64,000 nt of DNA from Pseudomonadota bacterium (GCA_018814305.1 JAHJAA010000037.1:33486-97485), one strand, 5' to 3'; shown: positions 7,764 to 18,801, numbered from the stretch's first letter. A program made the numbers and translations. The notes: generated from the letters alone by a model not told the origin.

Positions 7764-8977
7764 TAACCACCTTGTCGCTGAAAGAGGCCCAACGAAGAAT
7801 CCTCTCCATGACCAGCCCTGGGGAGCAGGAAACTCTGCCGCTTCCCGCAGTTCTAGGCCGGATCTGTGCCCACTCGACCGGAGCAGTGATCCCGGTGCCT
7901 TCGTTCAACCACTCCACCCGAGATGGTTTTGCGGTGCGGAGTCGAGATCTCCGGAAGGCAGCCCCCGACCGACCGCTCTTGCTCCCGGTCGTTGGGATGA
8001 TCGCCGCCGGTCGGCTCGATCCGCCGCCCTGCCCGAAAGGTTCGGCCATCCGGATCATGACCGGCGCGGCCATCCCTCCCGGGGCCGATCAGGTTATCCC
8101 CTTTGAAGAAGTTATTGAGTGTAATCAAGGTATTACGAGCAGAAACCCCGGCCGGCCCGGAAGATTTATCAGAAAACGCGGCAGCGATCTGAACCTCAAC
8201 CGGATTATCATTAAGGACGGGGAGAGCATCCAACCGGACCACTTGGCGCTTCTTGCCACTGCGGGGGTCGAAGAACTCACCATCTACCAGAAACCCTCGG
8301 TGGCCATTCTCACCACCGGCAGCGAACTGATCCGGCCCGGCCAGGAACCCCGGCCCGGCGAGGTCATCTCCAGCAATGGCTACCTACTGGGGGGACTTAT
8401 TAAAAGTGATGGAGGGAAACTCACGACCCTCTCCTCAGCTGGGGATAATGAAGCACTCATCCTGGCGAAACTTGATACGATCCTCGCCGGACAGCCGAGA
8501 ATTATCATCTCCACCGGCGGCATGGGTCCAGGAGACTATGACCTGATGGGCACCGTCCTGGACCAGCTAGGAGTAACCAAGGTTTACCAGGACCTGGCCG
8601 TGCGACCGGGACGAGCAACCATCTTCGGCCATCGTAAAAGCACCCTGTTTTTTGCCCTGCCCGGACCACCACCGGCGGTCCGTCTGCTGTACAACGAGCT
8701 GATCCGTCCCGCCCTGCGCAAGATTGGAGGCTCGAGACAAACGGCCCCGGCCTGGCACGCGAGGCTCAATACATCAATCAACAATCTTCGACCGGGGATT
8801 ATGAAACTCATGGGTGGAGTCCATTCACAGAACAACGACGGACTTACGGTACGCCCTGCCGAAAAAATCGAGCCGATCACCTGCGTTATGGTCATCCCGG
8901 CCAACCGTCGCTCATTAAAAGCAGGGGAACGGATAACCATCCATCCGGCAATGGGCGCAGGTCTGGCAGAGCGATAA
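7760..8977 (+). CDS. moeA: molybdopterin molybdenumtransferase MoeA
   Basis: A 405-residue protein with MoeA signatures in order: PSFNHSTRDGFAVRS near residue 45, RIMTGAAIPPGADQVIPFE around 95-115, VAILTTGSEL at about 180, ISTGGMGPGDYD at about 250, and FALPGPPPAV at about 298. MoeA inserts molybdate into adenylylated molybdopterin. The start overlaps the mobA stop (ATGA). The usual second-domain TGDEL appears here as TTGSEL, within family variation. It is last gene of the cofactor operon and ends convergent with a cytochrome gene. Confidence 0.94.
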   Translation: MITTLSLKEAQRRILSMTSPGEQETLPLPAVLGRICAHSTGAVIPVPSFNHSTRDGFAVRSRDLRKAAPDRPLLLPVVGMIAAGRLDPPPCPKGSAIRIMTGAAIPPGADQVIPFEEVIECNQGITSRNPGRPGRFIRKRGSDLNLNRIIIKDGESIQPDHLALLATAGVEELTIYQKPSVAILTTGSELIRPGQEPRPGEVISSNGYLLGGLIKSDGGKLTTLSSAGDNEALILAKLDTILAGQPRIIISTGGMGPGDYDLMGTVLDQLGVTKVYQDLAVRPGRATIFGHRKSTLFFALPGPPPAVRLLYNELIRPALRKIGGSRQTAPAWHARLNTSINNLRPGIMKLMGGVHSQNNDGLTVRPAEKIEPITCVMVIPANRRSLKAGERITIHPAMGAGLAER

Positions 8978-9005
8978 AAATCAGGTGGAAGGAGAGGAAG
9001 GAAAA

Positions 9006-9407
9006 CTATTTTTTGAGTAACTCTTTCCGGCTGGCCCGCAACATATGAGGACTTACATCGGAGCCATGGGGATCGTGGCAGGTCAAACATTTACCCTCAA
9101 CCTGCTTTTTGCTATGCTGGGTCCCGGTCCCCTTATCGTGACAGAGGGTACACATTCCTTTGGACTTCAAAGTAAACGTACCACCTTTGACCTTGGTGCA
9201 GGCAGGCCCGGTCGGTTGATGACACATCTCACACGCCTTCACATCGGCCATCTCCGCGGCCACCGGGCCGTGGAGATATTTGGTCGCAGTAAGTTTCGCA
9301 TGACAACCATTACTCAGGCAATTCGTTCCAGCAAGGGCAGAATTAGAATTCCCAATGAAAAAAAAGACTGCAACCATAAGCGGTAATAATACCGTACGGT
9401 TTATCAT
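9006..9407 (-). CDS. small periplasmic multihaem cytochrome c
   Basis: About 133 residues from the ATG at 9407, which has GGAGG at the right distance. The longer frame to 9467 adds no signal-like sequence. A Sec signal peptide (hydrophobic run VLLPLMVAVFFFIG, cleavage near ALA-GT) is followed by three CxxCH haem sites (CEMCH, CTLCH, CLTCH) and a first C-x4-CH site (CLSNGCH). The CHDPHGSD stretch matches the doubled-CxxCH family. It is probably a periplasmic electron carrier. It is convergent with moeA and its partner is unknown. Extra His residues could serve as distal haem ligands. Confidence 0.85.
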   Translation of the reverse strand: MINRTVLLPLMVAVFFFIGNSNSALAGTNCLSNGCHAKLTATKYLHGPVAAEMADVKACEMCHQPTGPACTKVKGGTFTLKSKGMCTLCHDKGTGTQHSKKQVEGKCLTCHDPHGSDVSPHMLRASRKELLKK

Positions 9408-9730
9408 GAAAACATCCTCCGACCGGTGAGGCGAGTATGGTACCCGTTGAGTTTGCCAACAGAACAAATTTACTTACTATAGCAGTGAGGCGTGAATTGT
9501 CAAATGGAAACGAGCAGCCGTTTCACCCCAACACCAGACCTGGGCTTTCCCCCGGGTCAATGATGCCTCCAGCAACTATAGCCGAAAGACAGACTCTTGA
9601 TTTCTCCCTTGCAGCATGCTACAAAAGACAGCGCAACAACAAAAGCACGGAGGAGTGGTTACCACCCAACCTTCCGGACCGACACCGAACACATCCAACA
9701 ACAATTTGATGATACCCATGGGGAGTGACC

Positions 9731-11002
<1,272 letters not shown>

Positions 11003-11113
11003 TGAGCCGGGCCGACAATATTCCTTTGCCCCCTTGATAGTCATTCGTTGATAATGAAGACGTTGAAGCCAACTTGATCACAACACTCATGGACTATAAT
11101 CGAGGGAAATCAG

Positions 11114-11326
11114 ATGAAAAAAAATGTAGGTACCATTGACATGACCATTCGCCTGCTGGTTGCGGCGGTAATGGTTTACATCGGTTTTTTTGACAATCCC
11201 ATCGTCTCGGAAGGACTTTCAAAAAAGATTATCGGCTTGGCGGCGATCCTACCGGTCCTGACCGGCCTGTTCCGCTTCTGCCCGCTCTACACCCTGATTG
11301 ATCTCAATACCTGCGGGAAGAAATAA
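11114..11326 (+). CDS. DUF2892 small inner-membrane protein
   Basis: A 70-residue membrane protein starting MKKNVGTIDMTIR, the family-typical beginning. It has two hydrophobic segments (about 12-28 and 38-56), then FRFCPLYTLIDLNTC. This matches DUF2892 (YgaP membrane-domain-like) proteins, which are often linked to rhodanese or sulfur-handling genes. The function is unknown, and no rhodanese is adjacent here. A GAGGG sits upstream of the ATG. The two conserved Cys near the C-terminus could be functionally important. Confidence 0.85.
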   Translation: MKKNVGTIDMTIRLLVAAVMVYIGFFDNPIVSEGLSKKIIGLAAILPVLTGLFRFCPLYTLIDLNTCGKK

Positions 11327-11335
11327 ACGGGAACG

Positions 11336-11365
11336 TGAGGGGCGAGGGGCGAGGGGCGAGGGGTG
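11336..11365. repeat. 7-bp tandem repeat (GAGGGGC)
   Basis: About four consecutive copies of GAGGGGC lie directly after the DUF2892 stop codon. It is a short minisatellite with no evident function. Confidence 0.7.
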
Positions 11366-11402
11366 AAAAAAGTTTTTATGCCGATGTCATCGATTTGAGA
11401 GA

Positions 11403-12980
11403 TCAAACCACCGGTGGTTCAATTTCCGTCAACTCATTAAACGAGACGACAACCCGATTGCGCCCACCCTCTTTAGCTTGATAAAGGGCCTGATCGGCCC
11501 GTTTGATCATGTCGGCAGGACTATCAGAACTGTCGGCATTCAGAACAGTCACTCCGAGACTGACCGTAAATCGAATGGGTATGCCTTTATAATCAATGGT
11601 CTTATTTTCAACTTCCCGCCTGATCCGCTCGGCGACCTGTCTGGCCCCTTCCGCATCATTCCCCGGCAGCAACAGGCAGAATTCCTCCCCTCCGTAACGG
11701 GCCGCAACCAAATCATCATCACTCATCCGGGCCACTGTATCGTAGGAGCGGGTTGCCTCGATCAAGAGTCGCCCGAACTCCTCAAGAACCAGATCACCGC
11801 ACTGATGGCCATGGGTATCATTGACTGCCTTAAAAAAATCAATATCCGCCATAATACAGGCCAGGTCCTCTTTAGTCCGCCTTGCTTTAAAGGCCGAGAT
11901 CTCAAACATATGCATAAGATACCGGCGATTGAAGGTGCCGGTCAACGGGTCCCTGGTAACCATTTCAGCGATCTTTGCCCGCATGGTCTCAAACCCTCGG
12001 GCCAATTCACCGATCTCATCCCGTCGTTCCGGCACATCCACCGGCTTCCGATAGTTTAAAGCAATCATATCCTTAGTGACTCTGGTCAGATTAACCAACG
12101 GCTTGGAAATACCGTGGGCAACCACCAGAACAACCCAGATCGAAAGCCAGCCGACGATCAACATGGCGGTGATGATCCGATTTTTAAGGGCATAGATGTC
12201 GCGCATCAACACCGCAGCAGGAAAGACGGAATGGATATCCCACTGCAAAAGGTCACAGGCCAATGAGGCGACATACTGATTACCTATTCGACGTACATCC
12301 CCGGCCCCTCCGGTTGCCAACGCCATGACGCTATCAATCACCGGTCGCCCGACCTGGGTTTCATCCTGATCAGTGGTAAAGAGGAAGCGGCCATCTTTGG
12401 AAAAAACCAGAAAACCTTCCGTCGAGGGATAAAGTTCCAGGGCCACCTTTTGCAAGTAATCAAAATCAAAAGACATGGCGACAAGCAGATCATGATCACG
12501 GTTACCGTCGGGATGAATTCCCCAGCTCACCCAAAGCCGCTCATCACCAAAGAAAATCGGGGCATGCTGTTTGGCTGCTTGCAGGGCTGGTTGACGGGTT
12601 TCTTCCGAGGAGCTCACCGAGAGCCCGGGTTCACGGGGATCGGCACAACTCAGGAGAGGAGCCAGGGTCTTGGCATCGAGAAGTTCAAAAGATGAAAACG
12701 GCCGAGGAGCGGTAAAGGCCTCACACCCTCTCTTCTTCTCTTCCTTCGTTCGTTTGCGAATGGCAGCAACCTGTTCCAGCTGGATGTCGACCTGTTCGAC
12801 CCGGTTCAACAATTCCTGCCGGAACTGCAAGCTCAGTTGAGAAAGCTCAAGACGGATGATCTTCTGCTGATCCTCCATGGTGGCCTCTTCAAAGGTCTGA
12901 TAGGTAACATGGCCGAAAACAGCCAGGGTCAGGGTCACGATCCCGGTAAAACTTACGATAAGTCGGCCCCGAAGCTTCAT
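11403..12980 (-). CDS. membrane-bound diguanylate cyclase (sensor-HAMP-GGDEF)
   Basis: A 525-residue protein. It has a transmembrane segment at about 7-26, an extracytoplasmic Cache-like sensor region to about 270, a second membrane segment (IITAMLIVGWLSIWVVLVVA), a HAMP linker, then a GGDEF domain with DPLTGTFNRR, a GGEEF active loop near residue 430 and FTVSLGVTVL. An intact GGEEF implies synthesis of cyclic di-GMP. No clear RxxD inhibitory site was noted in the usual place before the loop. It overlaps ddl by ATGA and so is co-transcribed with a cell-wall gene, an odd pairing that may simply reflect local operon structure. Confidence 0.9.
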   Translation of the reverse strand: MKLRGRLIVSFTGIVTLTLAVFGHVTYQTFEEATMEDQQKIIRLELSQLSLQFRQELLNRVEQVDIQLEQVAAIRKRTKEEKKRGCEAFTAPRPFSSFELLDAKTLAPLLSCADPREPGLSVSSSEETRQPALQAAKQHAPIFFGDERLWVSWGIHPDGNRDHDLLVAMSFDFDYLQKVALELYPSTEGFLVFSKDGRFLFTTDQDETQVGRPVIDSVMALATGGAGDVRRIGNQYVASLACDLLQWDIHSVFPAAVLMRDIYALKNRIITAMLIVGWLSIWVVLVVAHGISKPLVNLTRVTKDMIALNYRKPVDVPERRDEIGELARGFETMRAKIAEMVTRDPLTGTFNRRYLMHMFEISAFKARRTKEDLACIMADIDFFKAVNDTHGHQCGDLVLEEFGRLLIEATRSYDTVARMSDDDLVAARYGGEEFCLLLPGNDAEGARQVAERIRREVENKTIDYKGIPIRFTVSLGVTVLNADSSDSPADMIKRADQALYQAKEGGRNRVVVSFNELTEIEPPVV

Positions 12981-13930
12981 GGAAGTTCTCCAGCCCCTTT
13001 ATCCAAGGCCAACTCAAGCAATCGATCAAGTAAACGGCTGAAAGAAAGCCCGTACACCTTTGCCGCCTGGGGCAAAAGACTGGTGGGGGTCATCCCCGGG
13101 ATGGTATTGGTTTCCAGAATAAATATGCCGTGCTCATTGACGATCATATCAGTCCGACTATAGCCACGCAACATCAAGGCCCGATGGGCGATCAGTCCAT
13201 ACTCCTGAGCGCGACTGGTAATCTCGTCCGGGAATTCCGCCGGGCAGACCTCGCTGGTGGCGGCATGTGGATCATATTTGGCGGTATAATCAAAGAACAC
13301 ATGATCGGACGAGGGTATGATCTCAACCAGCGGCAGGGCGATCAGACTGTCGTTTCCCATTACCCCGACCGTGATCTCCCGGCCTTTGATGAATTTTTCA
13401 ACCATGACCCGATCATCGTAGCAAAAGGCCTCGGCAAGACCTGCAATCAATTCCGCTTCGGTTGTGGCGATACTGATGCCCAAGCTGGACCCCTGTCGGA
13501 GCGGCTTAATCACCAGGGGCAACCCCAGGCACTCGATCATCTCTCCGGTTGAAGAAGAGTCTCCCCTTGAAACCATGACCCATTCCGGCACAGGTAAGCC
13601 GGCGTGGCGGTAGATGATCTTAGCCACATTTTTGTCCATGGCCATGGCACTACCCAACACTCCGGAACCCTGATAGGGAATCCCCAGTTGATCGAGAAAT
13701 CCCTGCATGGTCCCATCTTCACCAAGCAGACCGTGCAACAGAATAAAGGCCACATCGATTTCGTGAGCAGTGGAGGCCAGCAGTCCAAGATCAGTCGCCG
13801 GATCGTAGCGCAGCACCCGATATTTTTCGGGATCAAGCGCCTTGGCAACTTCCGTGGCCCCCTTGAGTGAAACCTCCCTTTCACCGGATCGACCACCGGC
13901 CAAAAGCGCTACACATATCTTATCGGTCAT
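12977..13930 (-). CDS. ddl: D-alanine--D-alanine ligase
   Basis: A 317-residue ATP-grasp ligase. Visible motifs are ALLAGGRSGEREVSLKGA at the N-terminus, FILLHGLLGEDGTMQG at about 82, GSAMAMDKN at about 103, VIKPLRQGSSLGI at about 150, and ILETNTIPGMTPTSLLPQ near the C-terminus, which holds the Mg-binding and D-Ala pocket residues. It makes D-Ala-D-Ala for peptidoglycan in the cytosol. The usual HGxxGEDG appears as HGLLGEDG. The stop overlaps the diguanylate cyclase start (ATGA). Confidence 0.95.
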   Translation of the reverse strand: MTDKICVALLAGGRSGEREVSLKGATEVAKALDPEKYRVLRYDPATDLGLLASTAHEIDVAFILLHGLLGEDGTMQGFLDQLGIPYQGSGVLGSAMAMDKNVAKIIYRHAGLPVPEWVMVSRGDSSSTGEMIECLGLPLVIKPLRQGSSLGISIATTEAELIAGLAEAFCYDDRVMVEKFIKGREITVGVMGNDSLIALPLVEIIPSSDHVFFDYTAKYDPHAATSEVCPAEFPDEITSRAQEYGLIAHRALMLRGYSRTDMIVNEHGIFILETNTIPGMTPTSLLPQAAKVYGLSFSRLLDRLLELALDKGAGELP

Positions 13931-14043
13931 GGATCTCTCTCATCTCTACAAAAATCCTATCAAAGGCAGTCCGATGGATGATTTACTACAAATTACTCTT
14001 CACTCTGATCACTCCCGGACGGGGCCCCGATTGAACCGCTTCA

Positions 14044-15621
14044 TTAGGCCAGAATCTTGGATAAAATCTTCCCAACGGTTTCAAAACGATAGGGCTTGGG
14101 CATGACCTCACAAAACCCGTAATCCTGATAATTGGCCATGACCGGATCATTGGAATACCCGCTAGACACCACCGCCTTAACCTCCGGGTGGATCTCCCTG
14201 ATCGCGGTGAAGGCCTCTCGCCCCCCAATCCCACCGGGGATGGTCAGATCCATGATGACCACGTCAAAGGTCCGATTCGAGGCCAGGGCTTCCCGATACA
14301 GGTCAATAGCCTGCGCACCGTCAGAGGCAACCAGAACCTCATAACCGAGAACCTCCAACATCTCTTTGACAATTTCTCGGACCTCCAGTTCATCGTCCAT
14401 GAGCAGAATCCGGCCCTGGCCTTTCTGAACGGGCACCTGCCCCTGAAGCGTCTCAGAAACCGAACCCGATACGGCGGGAAGAAACAGAGTAAAGGACGTG
14501 CCCTTATTGAGTGCCGAAGTAAACGAAATGTGACCATCATGACGCCTGACAATGGAATAAACGACAGCCAGTCCCAATCCGTTACCCGCTTCCTTCGTGG
14601 TGAAATAGGGATCGAAAATCATGTCCCGGTGCGCCGGCGCAATGCCCTGACCTTGATCGCTGATAATCAGTCTAATATACCGACCGGGGACCAGGGGCTT
14701 TTTTTCATCGGAATAAATTTCACAATTTTCGGCCAGGATCGACACCTTCCCCCCTTGGGACATCGCCTGCCTGGCGTTTAAAACCAGGTTCTGAATCACC
14801 TGATTAAATTGCCCCTTATCAACCTCAATGTCCCAAAGATCATCGCTGCATTGAAAGGTAAATTCTACATTCGAACCACTCAGGATAAAATCAGCGGTCT
14901 CAGGAAGCAGTTCAGGGAGGGAAATCCGCTCTTTAACCGGAGCGCCACCCCGGGAAAACGCGAGCAACTGGTCAGTCAGGCGGCAGGCCCGTTCCACTCC
15001 CTGCTCGGTTTTCTGAAGTTTGGCGTAGACCGGATCGTCATGATCCACCTTCACCATGGCCAGAGAGATGTTACCCAGGATGGCGGCCAAAATATTATTG
15101 AAATCATGGGCGATCCCCCCGGCCAGAATACTGATCGATTCGAGTTTTTGTCGTTTACGGAGTTCATCCTCCATCTGCCGCCGGATGGAGACATCCCTAA
15201 CGACCTCGACCCCGGCGATAATCCGGCCATCATCATCGAACAACGATGATGCAGAGATTTCGATGGAGGCCGCATCAACATCGGGCGGTGGTATTTTTTC
15301 TATGAGATGGGGTTTGCCATCAAGAAAGGACTTCTCGACGGGACAACCGGGACAGACGCCATCAAGTTTGGAGTACTTCACATAACAGAGCTCACCAAGA
15401 TGATCCCCGGCCAACTCTTTATGGGCACGATTTTGGTAAAGGACATGGAATTGACGATCCTGAACGCTGACCCCATCATTGATGGCATCAAGCAGGGACT
15501 CCAGACGCTTCCTCTCCCCTTCGACCACATCCAGACGGGCATTCGCCTCCGCCAATTGCCGGGCAAGATCGGCTTGTTCCGTCTCGTTGTTCCTGGAGAA
15601 TCCCATCTGAAGCAGCCTCAC
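14044..15621 (-). CDS. soluble hybrid sensor histidine kinase (PAS-HisKA-HATPase-REC)
   Basis: 525 residues without membrane segments. It has an N-terminal coiled coil at about 10-45, then a PAS domain (GVSVQDRQFHVLYQNRA) with a C-x2-C region (GVCPGCPVEKS) that could bind a metal or haem. The phosphoacceptor box ILAGGIAHDFNNILAAILGN lies near residue 170. An HATPase follows (NLVLNARQAM, GLGLAVVYSIVRRH), and a C-terminal receiver at about 400-525 has MDLTIPGGIGG. This layout is common in Desulfobacterota. No output gene adjoins it, so the signal and target are unknown. Confidence 0.88.
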   Translation of the reverse strand: MRLLQMGFSRNNETEQADLARQLAEANARLDVVEGERKRLESLLDAINDGVSVQDRQFHVLYQNRAHKELAGDHLGELCYVKYSKLDGVCPGCPVEKSFLDGKPHLIEKIPPPDVDAASIEISASSLFDDDGRIIAGVEVVRDVSIRRQMEDELRKRQKLESISILAGGIAHDFNNILAAILGNISLAMVKVDHDDPVYAKLQKTEQGVERACRLTDQLLAFSRGGAPVKERISLPELLPETADFILSGSNVEFTFQCSDDLWDIEVDKGQFNQVIQNLVLNARQAMSQGGKVSILAENCEIYSDEKKPLVPGRYIRLIISDQGQGIAPAHRDMIFDPYFTTKEAGNGLGLAVVYSIVRRHDGHISFTSALNKGTSFTLFLPAVSGSVSETLQGQVPVQKGQGRILLMDDELEVREIVKEMLEVLGYEVLVASDGAQAIDLYREALASNRTFDVVIMDLTIPGGIGGREAFTAIREIHPEVKAVVSSGYSNDPVMANYQDYGFCEVMPKPYRFETVGKILSKILA

Positions 15622-15755
15622 AACTCATACCCGTATTGTCGGAGCGTACCTCACCAAACGAGATACTCCCCCCCCTTAAACATTACGCCAGGCCACTAAA
15701 ATAACGTCAACGCCGACGGCAGGATAGAAAAACGCCGATCAGTCTGGAACCTTTA

Positions 15756-16817
15756 TCATGAGGTAATTTCTACCCGGAAGATAACCAAGGGATCGACCCC
15801 ATCCGTCCACTCAAATTCAACCTTATACTCCCCAGGCTGGACCACCTTCCTGGAAATATCCTCGATAACCGGTTTTAGATCATAATAAGTCTTCACTTCC
15901 GTGGCAGGAATATTAAAGGTGGTTGCCTTCCAGAGCCCGATAATTTCCCGGCCTCCATTGGGGGTAATCAACCAGATTTTACCATAGGTGTCGGTGGATT
16001 TCCTCCCGGTGGCCCAGAAGGCCAGCGTGCTCTTACTCCCCACCTCAGGCAGGGTAAAAGTGTAGATATTATTGCTGGAAAAGGTAGGAGCCCCGGCAAT
16101 TCCCTGAACCCCGCTGACATGGGTCATGGGCGCGCGCATCTGCGTTACAGGGGGCAGTGGGCGAGGTTCTTCGCCCACTGCCGGTGATTCCATAGCCGGA
16201 GGGGTATCTTCCATAACCGGCATGGTTAATGGGACAGCGGCAACTACAGGAGCTACCGGTTTAACTTCCGGCACAACAACTTCGGGTGCCATGGCCGGGA
16301 TTTTCACCGCGGCAGCAGGGGCAGCGGCAGCGGGAGCAGAGGGGGCGATCAGGGCGGCCGGAGCAGCAGGAGGGGCGGCAGCGGCAGGAGCAGCGGCAGG
16401 AGCAGCGGCAGGGGCGATCGAAGCGGCCGGAGCAACAGGAGCGACCACAGGAACAGCAACCGGAGCTGCTGGAGCAACTGGAGCGACAGGAGCAGCAGCA
16501 GGAACAGTAACTGGAATCATGGGGGCGCTAAGATCCTTATTGGCTTGCCGAAGCGCCTTTCTGACGGCATTGGCCCCATCCCTGTCGTGGAGATTGACCC
16601 GCATATCGTTTTCCAGGACCATCAACTTCTCAATATACCGATTAATATAGTTTCGCCTCCCGACCTCATCGGACTGAGCGGAAAGTTGACTTTGATACTC
16701 CTTTCTCAAAGTATCAAGGGCGGGCGGATCCGCAGCCAGGCAGGACGATCCCCCCTGAAACAAAAGGGGCATGGCAAGAAGGGTGGCAATCAGTATTGAT
16801 CTCATTGTGTATCTCAT
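15756..16817 (-). CDS. secreted protein with Ala/Pro/Val-rich linker, unknown C-terminal domain
   Basis: About 353 residues. A Sec signal (ILIATLLAMPLLFQGG, Cys and AADPP nearby) is followed by a charged helical segment (about 35-95), a long low-complexity Ala-Pro-Val linker (about 100-200), and a C-terminal domain of about 120 residues. That domain begins VSGVQGIAGAPTFSSNN and contains TLAFWATGRKS and GLWKATTFNIPATEVKT. Three in-frame ATGs compete (16829, 16817, 16805); 16817 has the best upstream GGGA. I do not recognise the C-terminal domain. The linker suggests an envelope-spanning or surface-tethered role. Confidence 0.6.
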   Translation of the reverse strand: MRYTMRSILIATLLAMPLLFQGGSSCLAADPPALDTLRKEYQSQLSAQSDEVGRRNYINRYIEKLMVLENDMRVNLHDRDGANAVRKALRQANKDLSAPMIPVTVPAAAPVAPVAPAAPVAVPVVAPVAPAASIAPAAAPAAAPAAAAPPAAPAALIAPSAPAAAAPAAAVKIPAMAPEVVVPEVKPVAPVVAAVPLTMPVMEDTPPAMESPAVGEEPRPLPPVTQMRAPMTHVSGVQGIAGAPTFSSNNIYTFTLPEVGSKSTLAFWATGRKSTDTYGKIWLITPNGGREIIGLWKATTFNIPATEVKTYYDLKPVIEDISRKVVQPGEYKVEFEWTDGVDPLVIFRVEITS

Positions 16818-17130
16818 CCCTGGTCCCATCTATAACTGAATTTAGTAAAAAAACACCGGAAATCAAAAAGAATTCCGGCTACATATATGACCTTGAGCAA
16901 CGCTCTACTTGCGTCGCTTCTGCTTTTTCAAGCCGATAACAAGAATAATAAAAAAGGAACTGTATCAAACCCCACCCCCCCTTACAACAAACATCATCAC
17001 TAACAGATGCCCCCTCCCCGAACTTGAAGTCACCGCTCAATGATCAAAAAGAAATGTATTATAGATTAATTAGCGATTTAAAATCAAGTCATTATCCATC
17101 CTCGGCAAATGGACGGGACAAATCTTCTGC
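16818..17130. other. intergenic stretch without recognised gene
   Basis: About 310 bp between the divergent promoter side of the secreted protein and the 3' end of nikO. AT-rich parts are present; no conserved RNA or open frame could be supported. Confidence 0.5.
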
Positions 17131-17166
17131 TTAAAAAAAATAAAGGGAGGGGAATAAATCACCCCT
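17131..17166 (-). terminator. possible intrinsic terminator of nikMQO
   Basis: A 5-bp stem (17148-17152 with 17162-17166) overlaps the nikO stop and is followed on the minus strand by a run of eight T (17133-17140). The stem is short, so confidence is moderate. Confidence 0.45.
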
Positions 17167-17914
17167 TGCCGCTGCAAACCGGACACCCCTGCATGCGCAA
17201 GGGCTTTTCCAGACAGCATTCGGTCAGGAGTTTTTCGTTGGCGAATATCTCGTTAGTCGGGCCGTCGGCGCTGACCAGCCCATCATGCATGACAATGGTC
17301 CGTTCGCAAAGATCGACCACCATATCGAGATCATGGGTGGCAATAATTTTGGTGTGGCGGAAGGATTTCAAGAGATCGATCAGCTGGGTGCGGGCGCGAG
17401 GATCGAGTCCGGCTGTGGGCTCGTCCATAACCAGGATGTCCGGAGCCATGGAAAGGACCGAGGCGATGGCCACCCTCCGCTTCTGGCCGGTGGAGAGGCG
17501 ATAGGGGGGACGTTGTTTCAGGTGACCGACCCCAACGGTGGCAAGCGCCGACTCCACCCGGGCTATGACCTCCTCCGGAGTAAGCCCCAGATTAAGGGGA
17601 CCGAAGGCGACGTCGTCAAAGACCGACGACATGAAGAGCTGATCATCCGGATCCTGAAAGACCATGCCCACTGTCCGCCGGACCTCGCGAACCGTGTCCG
17701 GAGTGAGTTGATAATCGCCGATGCGCACCCGCCCCTCAGTGGGGGTAAGATAGCCGTTCAAGTGGAGGAGCAGGGTGGACTTGCCAGCGCCGTTGGCACC
17801 GACGATGGCCACCGATTCACCATGCCTGATCCGAAAGGAGATCCCGCAAAGGGCCTGGGTCTGATCAGGGTATCGAAATTTCAAATCCTGAACTTCAACG
17901 ATATGATGACTCAT
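17159..17914 (-). CDS. nikO: nickel/cobalt ECF transporter ATPase
   Basis: About 251 residues from the ATG at 17914. The longer frame to 18010 overlaps nikQ coding and is unlikely. ABC ATPase motifs are clear: Walker A GANGAGKST near residue 40, Q-loop VFQDPDDQLF, signature LSTGQKRRVAIA, Walker B ILVMDEPTAGLD and the H-loop ATHD. It energises the Ni/Co energy-coupling-factor transporter with NikQ and NikM. The C-terminal CPVCSGKG tail with an extra CC is unusual and could bind metal. The start overlaps the nikQ stop (ATGA). Confidence 0.9.
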   Translation of the reverse strand: MSHHIVEVQDLKFRYPDQTQALCGISFRIRHGESVAIVGANGAGKSTLLLHLNGYLTPTEGRVRIGDYQLTPDTVREVRRTVGMVFQDPDDQLFMSSVFDDVAFGPLNLGLTPEEVIARVESALATVGVGHLKQRPPYRLSTGQKRRVAIASVLSMAPDILVMDEPTAGLDPRARTQLIDLLKSFRHTKIIATHDLDMVVDLCERTIVMHDGLVSADGPTNEIFANEKLLTECCLEKPLRMQGCPVCSGKG

Positions 17915-18729
17915 CCAGTTATCTCCAGAACCAGTCGGCCCAACAGGGCTGTGAGATCGGTCAGACGCAGGCAGAGAAAAAGTCCCCCGAAGCCGCCCAG
18001 GAACAAGCATTCTTTATACCCGAAACGGAACTGCCTGACGATCCTTATTTCACCGGTAAAGGCCCGGGAGAGCATGGCCATATGGATACGTTGGGCCCGA
18101 TCAATGGTCCTCAGCAGCAGGTTGCCGAGCATCTGCAGAAATACCCGGTAGGTAATCCGCCCTTTGGCACTGAAGGAGCGCAGGGAGTGGGCCCGGATCA
18201 TCCGGACCACTTCCTCGATCAGGATAAAAAGATAGCGATAAAGCAGGAGCAATTGGACGGTAAAGACCCTTGGCGTACCCAGCCGTTCCATGGCCATACA
18301 GATGGCGGCAAAGCCGGTGGTAGCGATCAGCAGCAAGGCCGCCCCGATGGTCAGGGTAAAACGAAGGAGCAACGACAAGAAGGAGACCCATCCCCCGGAA
18401 ATCGCCAGAGGGCCGATCTGGGCCACAATCGATCGGTCCAGCCAGGGATTAAATATCCCGATAAAGAGCACAAATGGCGACACCAGCAGGAGTTTTCTGA
18501 GCAGGAAACCAAGGGGCAGATCGGCCAGACCGATAACCACCGCAGGAAAGAGAAAGAATGGCAGCAGACGGGCTATTTCATATTTATCAAAGGAAACAAC
18601 GCAGACCACAAAGATCGCTGTGGTCAGGAGTTTGGCCCGAGGATCCAGCCGATGCAGAAGAGAGTCACCGGCAGCCAAGGTATCCAGATGGCCGATCTCA
18701 TAAATGGCGCGGTCGATCTTGGCGGACAT
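17911..18729 (-). CDS. nikQ: ECF transporter transmembrane (T) component
   Basis: A 272-residue membrane protein with about five or six hydrophobic helices. It has the T-component coupling motif region MIRAHSLRSFSAKG, matching the A-R-G type signature near EEVVRMIRA, and starts with a family-like soluble stretch DTLAAGDSLLHRLDPRAKLL. That motif (H-x-L-D-P-R-x-K) is diagnostic of CbiQ/NikQ. It couples ATP hydrolysis by NikO to substrate movement through NikM. It is the middle gene of nikMQO, 72 bp after nikM. Confidence 0.9.
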   Translation of the reverse strand: MSAKIDRAIYEIGHLDTLAAGDSLLHRLDPRAKLLTTAIFVVCVVSFDKYEIARLLPFFLFPAVVIGLADLPLGFLLRKLLLVSPFVLFIGIFNPWLDRSIVAQIGPLAISGGWVSFLSLLLRFTLTIGAALLLIATTGFAAICMAMERLGTPRVFTVQLLLLYRYLFILIEEVVRMIRAHSLRSFSAKGRITYRVFLQMLGNLLLRTIDRAQRIHMAMLSRAFTGEIRIVRQFRFGYKECLFLGGFGGLFLCLRLTDLTALLGRLVLEITG

Positions 18730-18801
18730 TCTTGTCTCCCTGGCTCATTGCAAAAATTCCGGCCCGGCGGAGTGGTTCCTGAAACCCCCGGGCCGGACAG
18801 A

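Noticed and set aside
16126..16650. Ala/Gly-rich plus-strand open frame
   Set aside because: Shadow of the Ala/Pro/Val linker of the minus-strand secreted protein.
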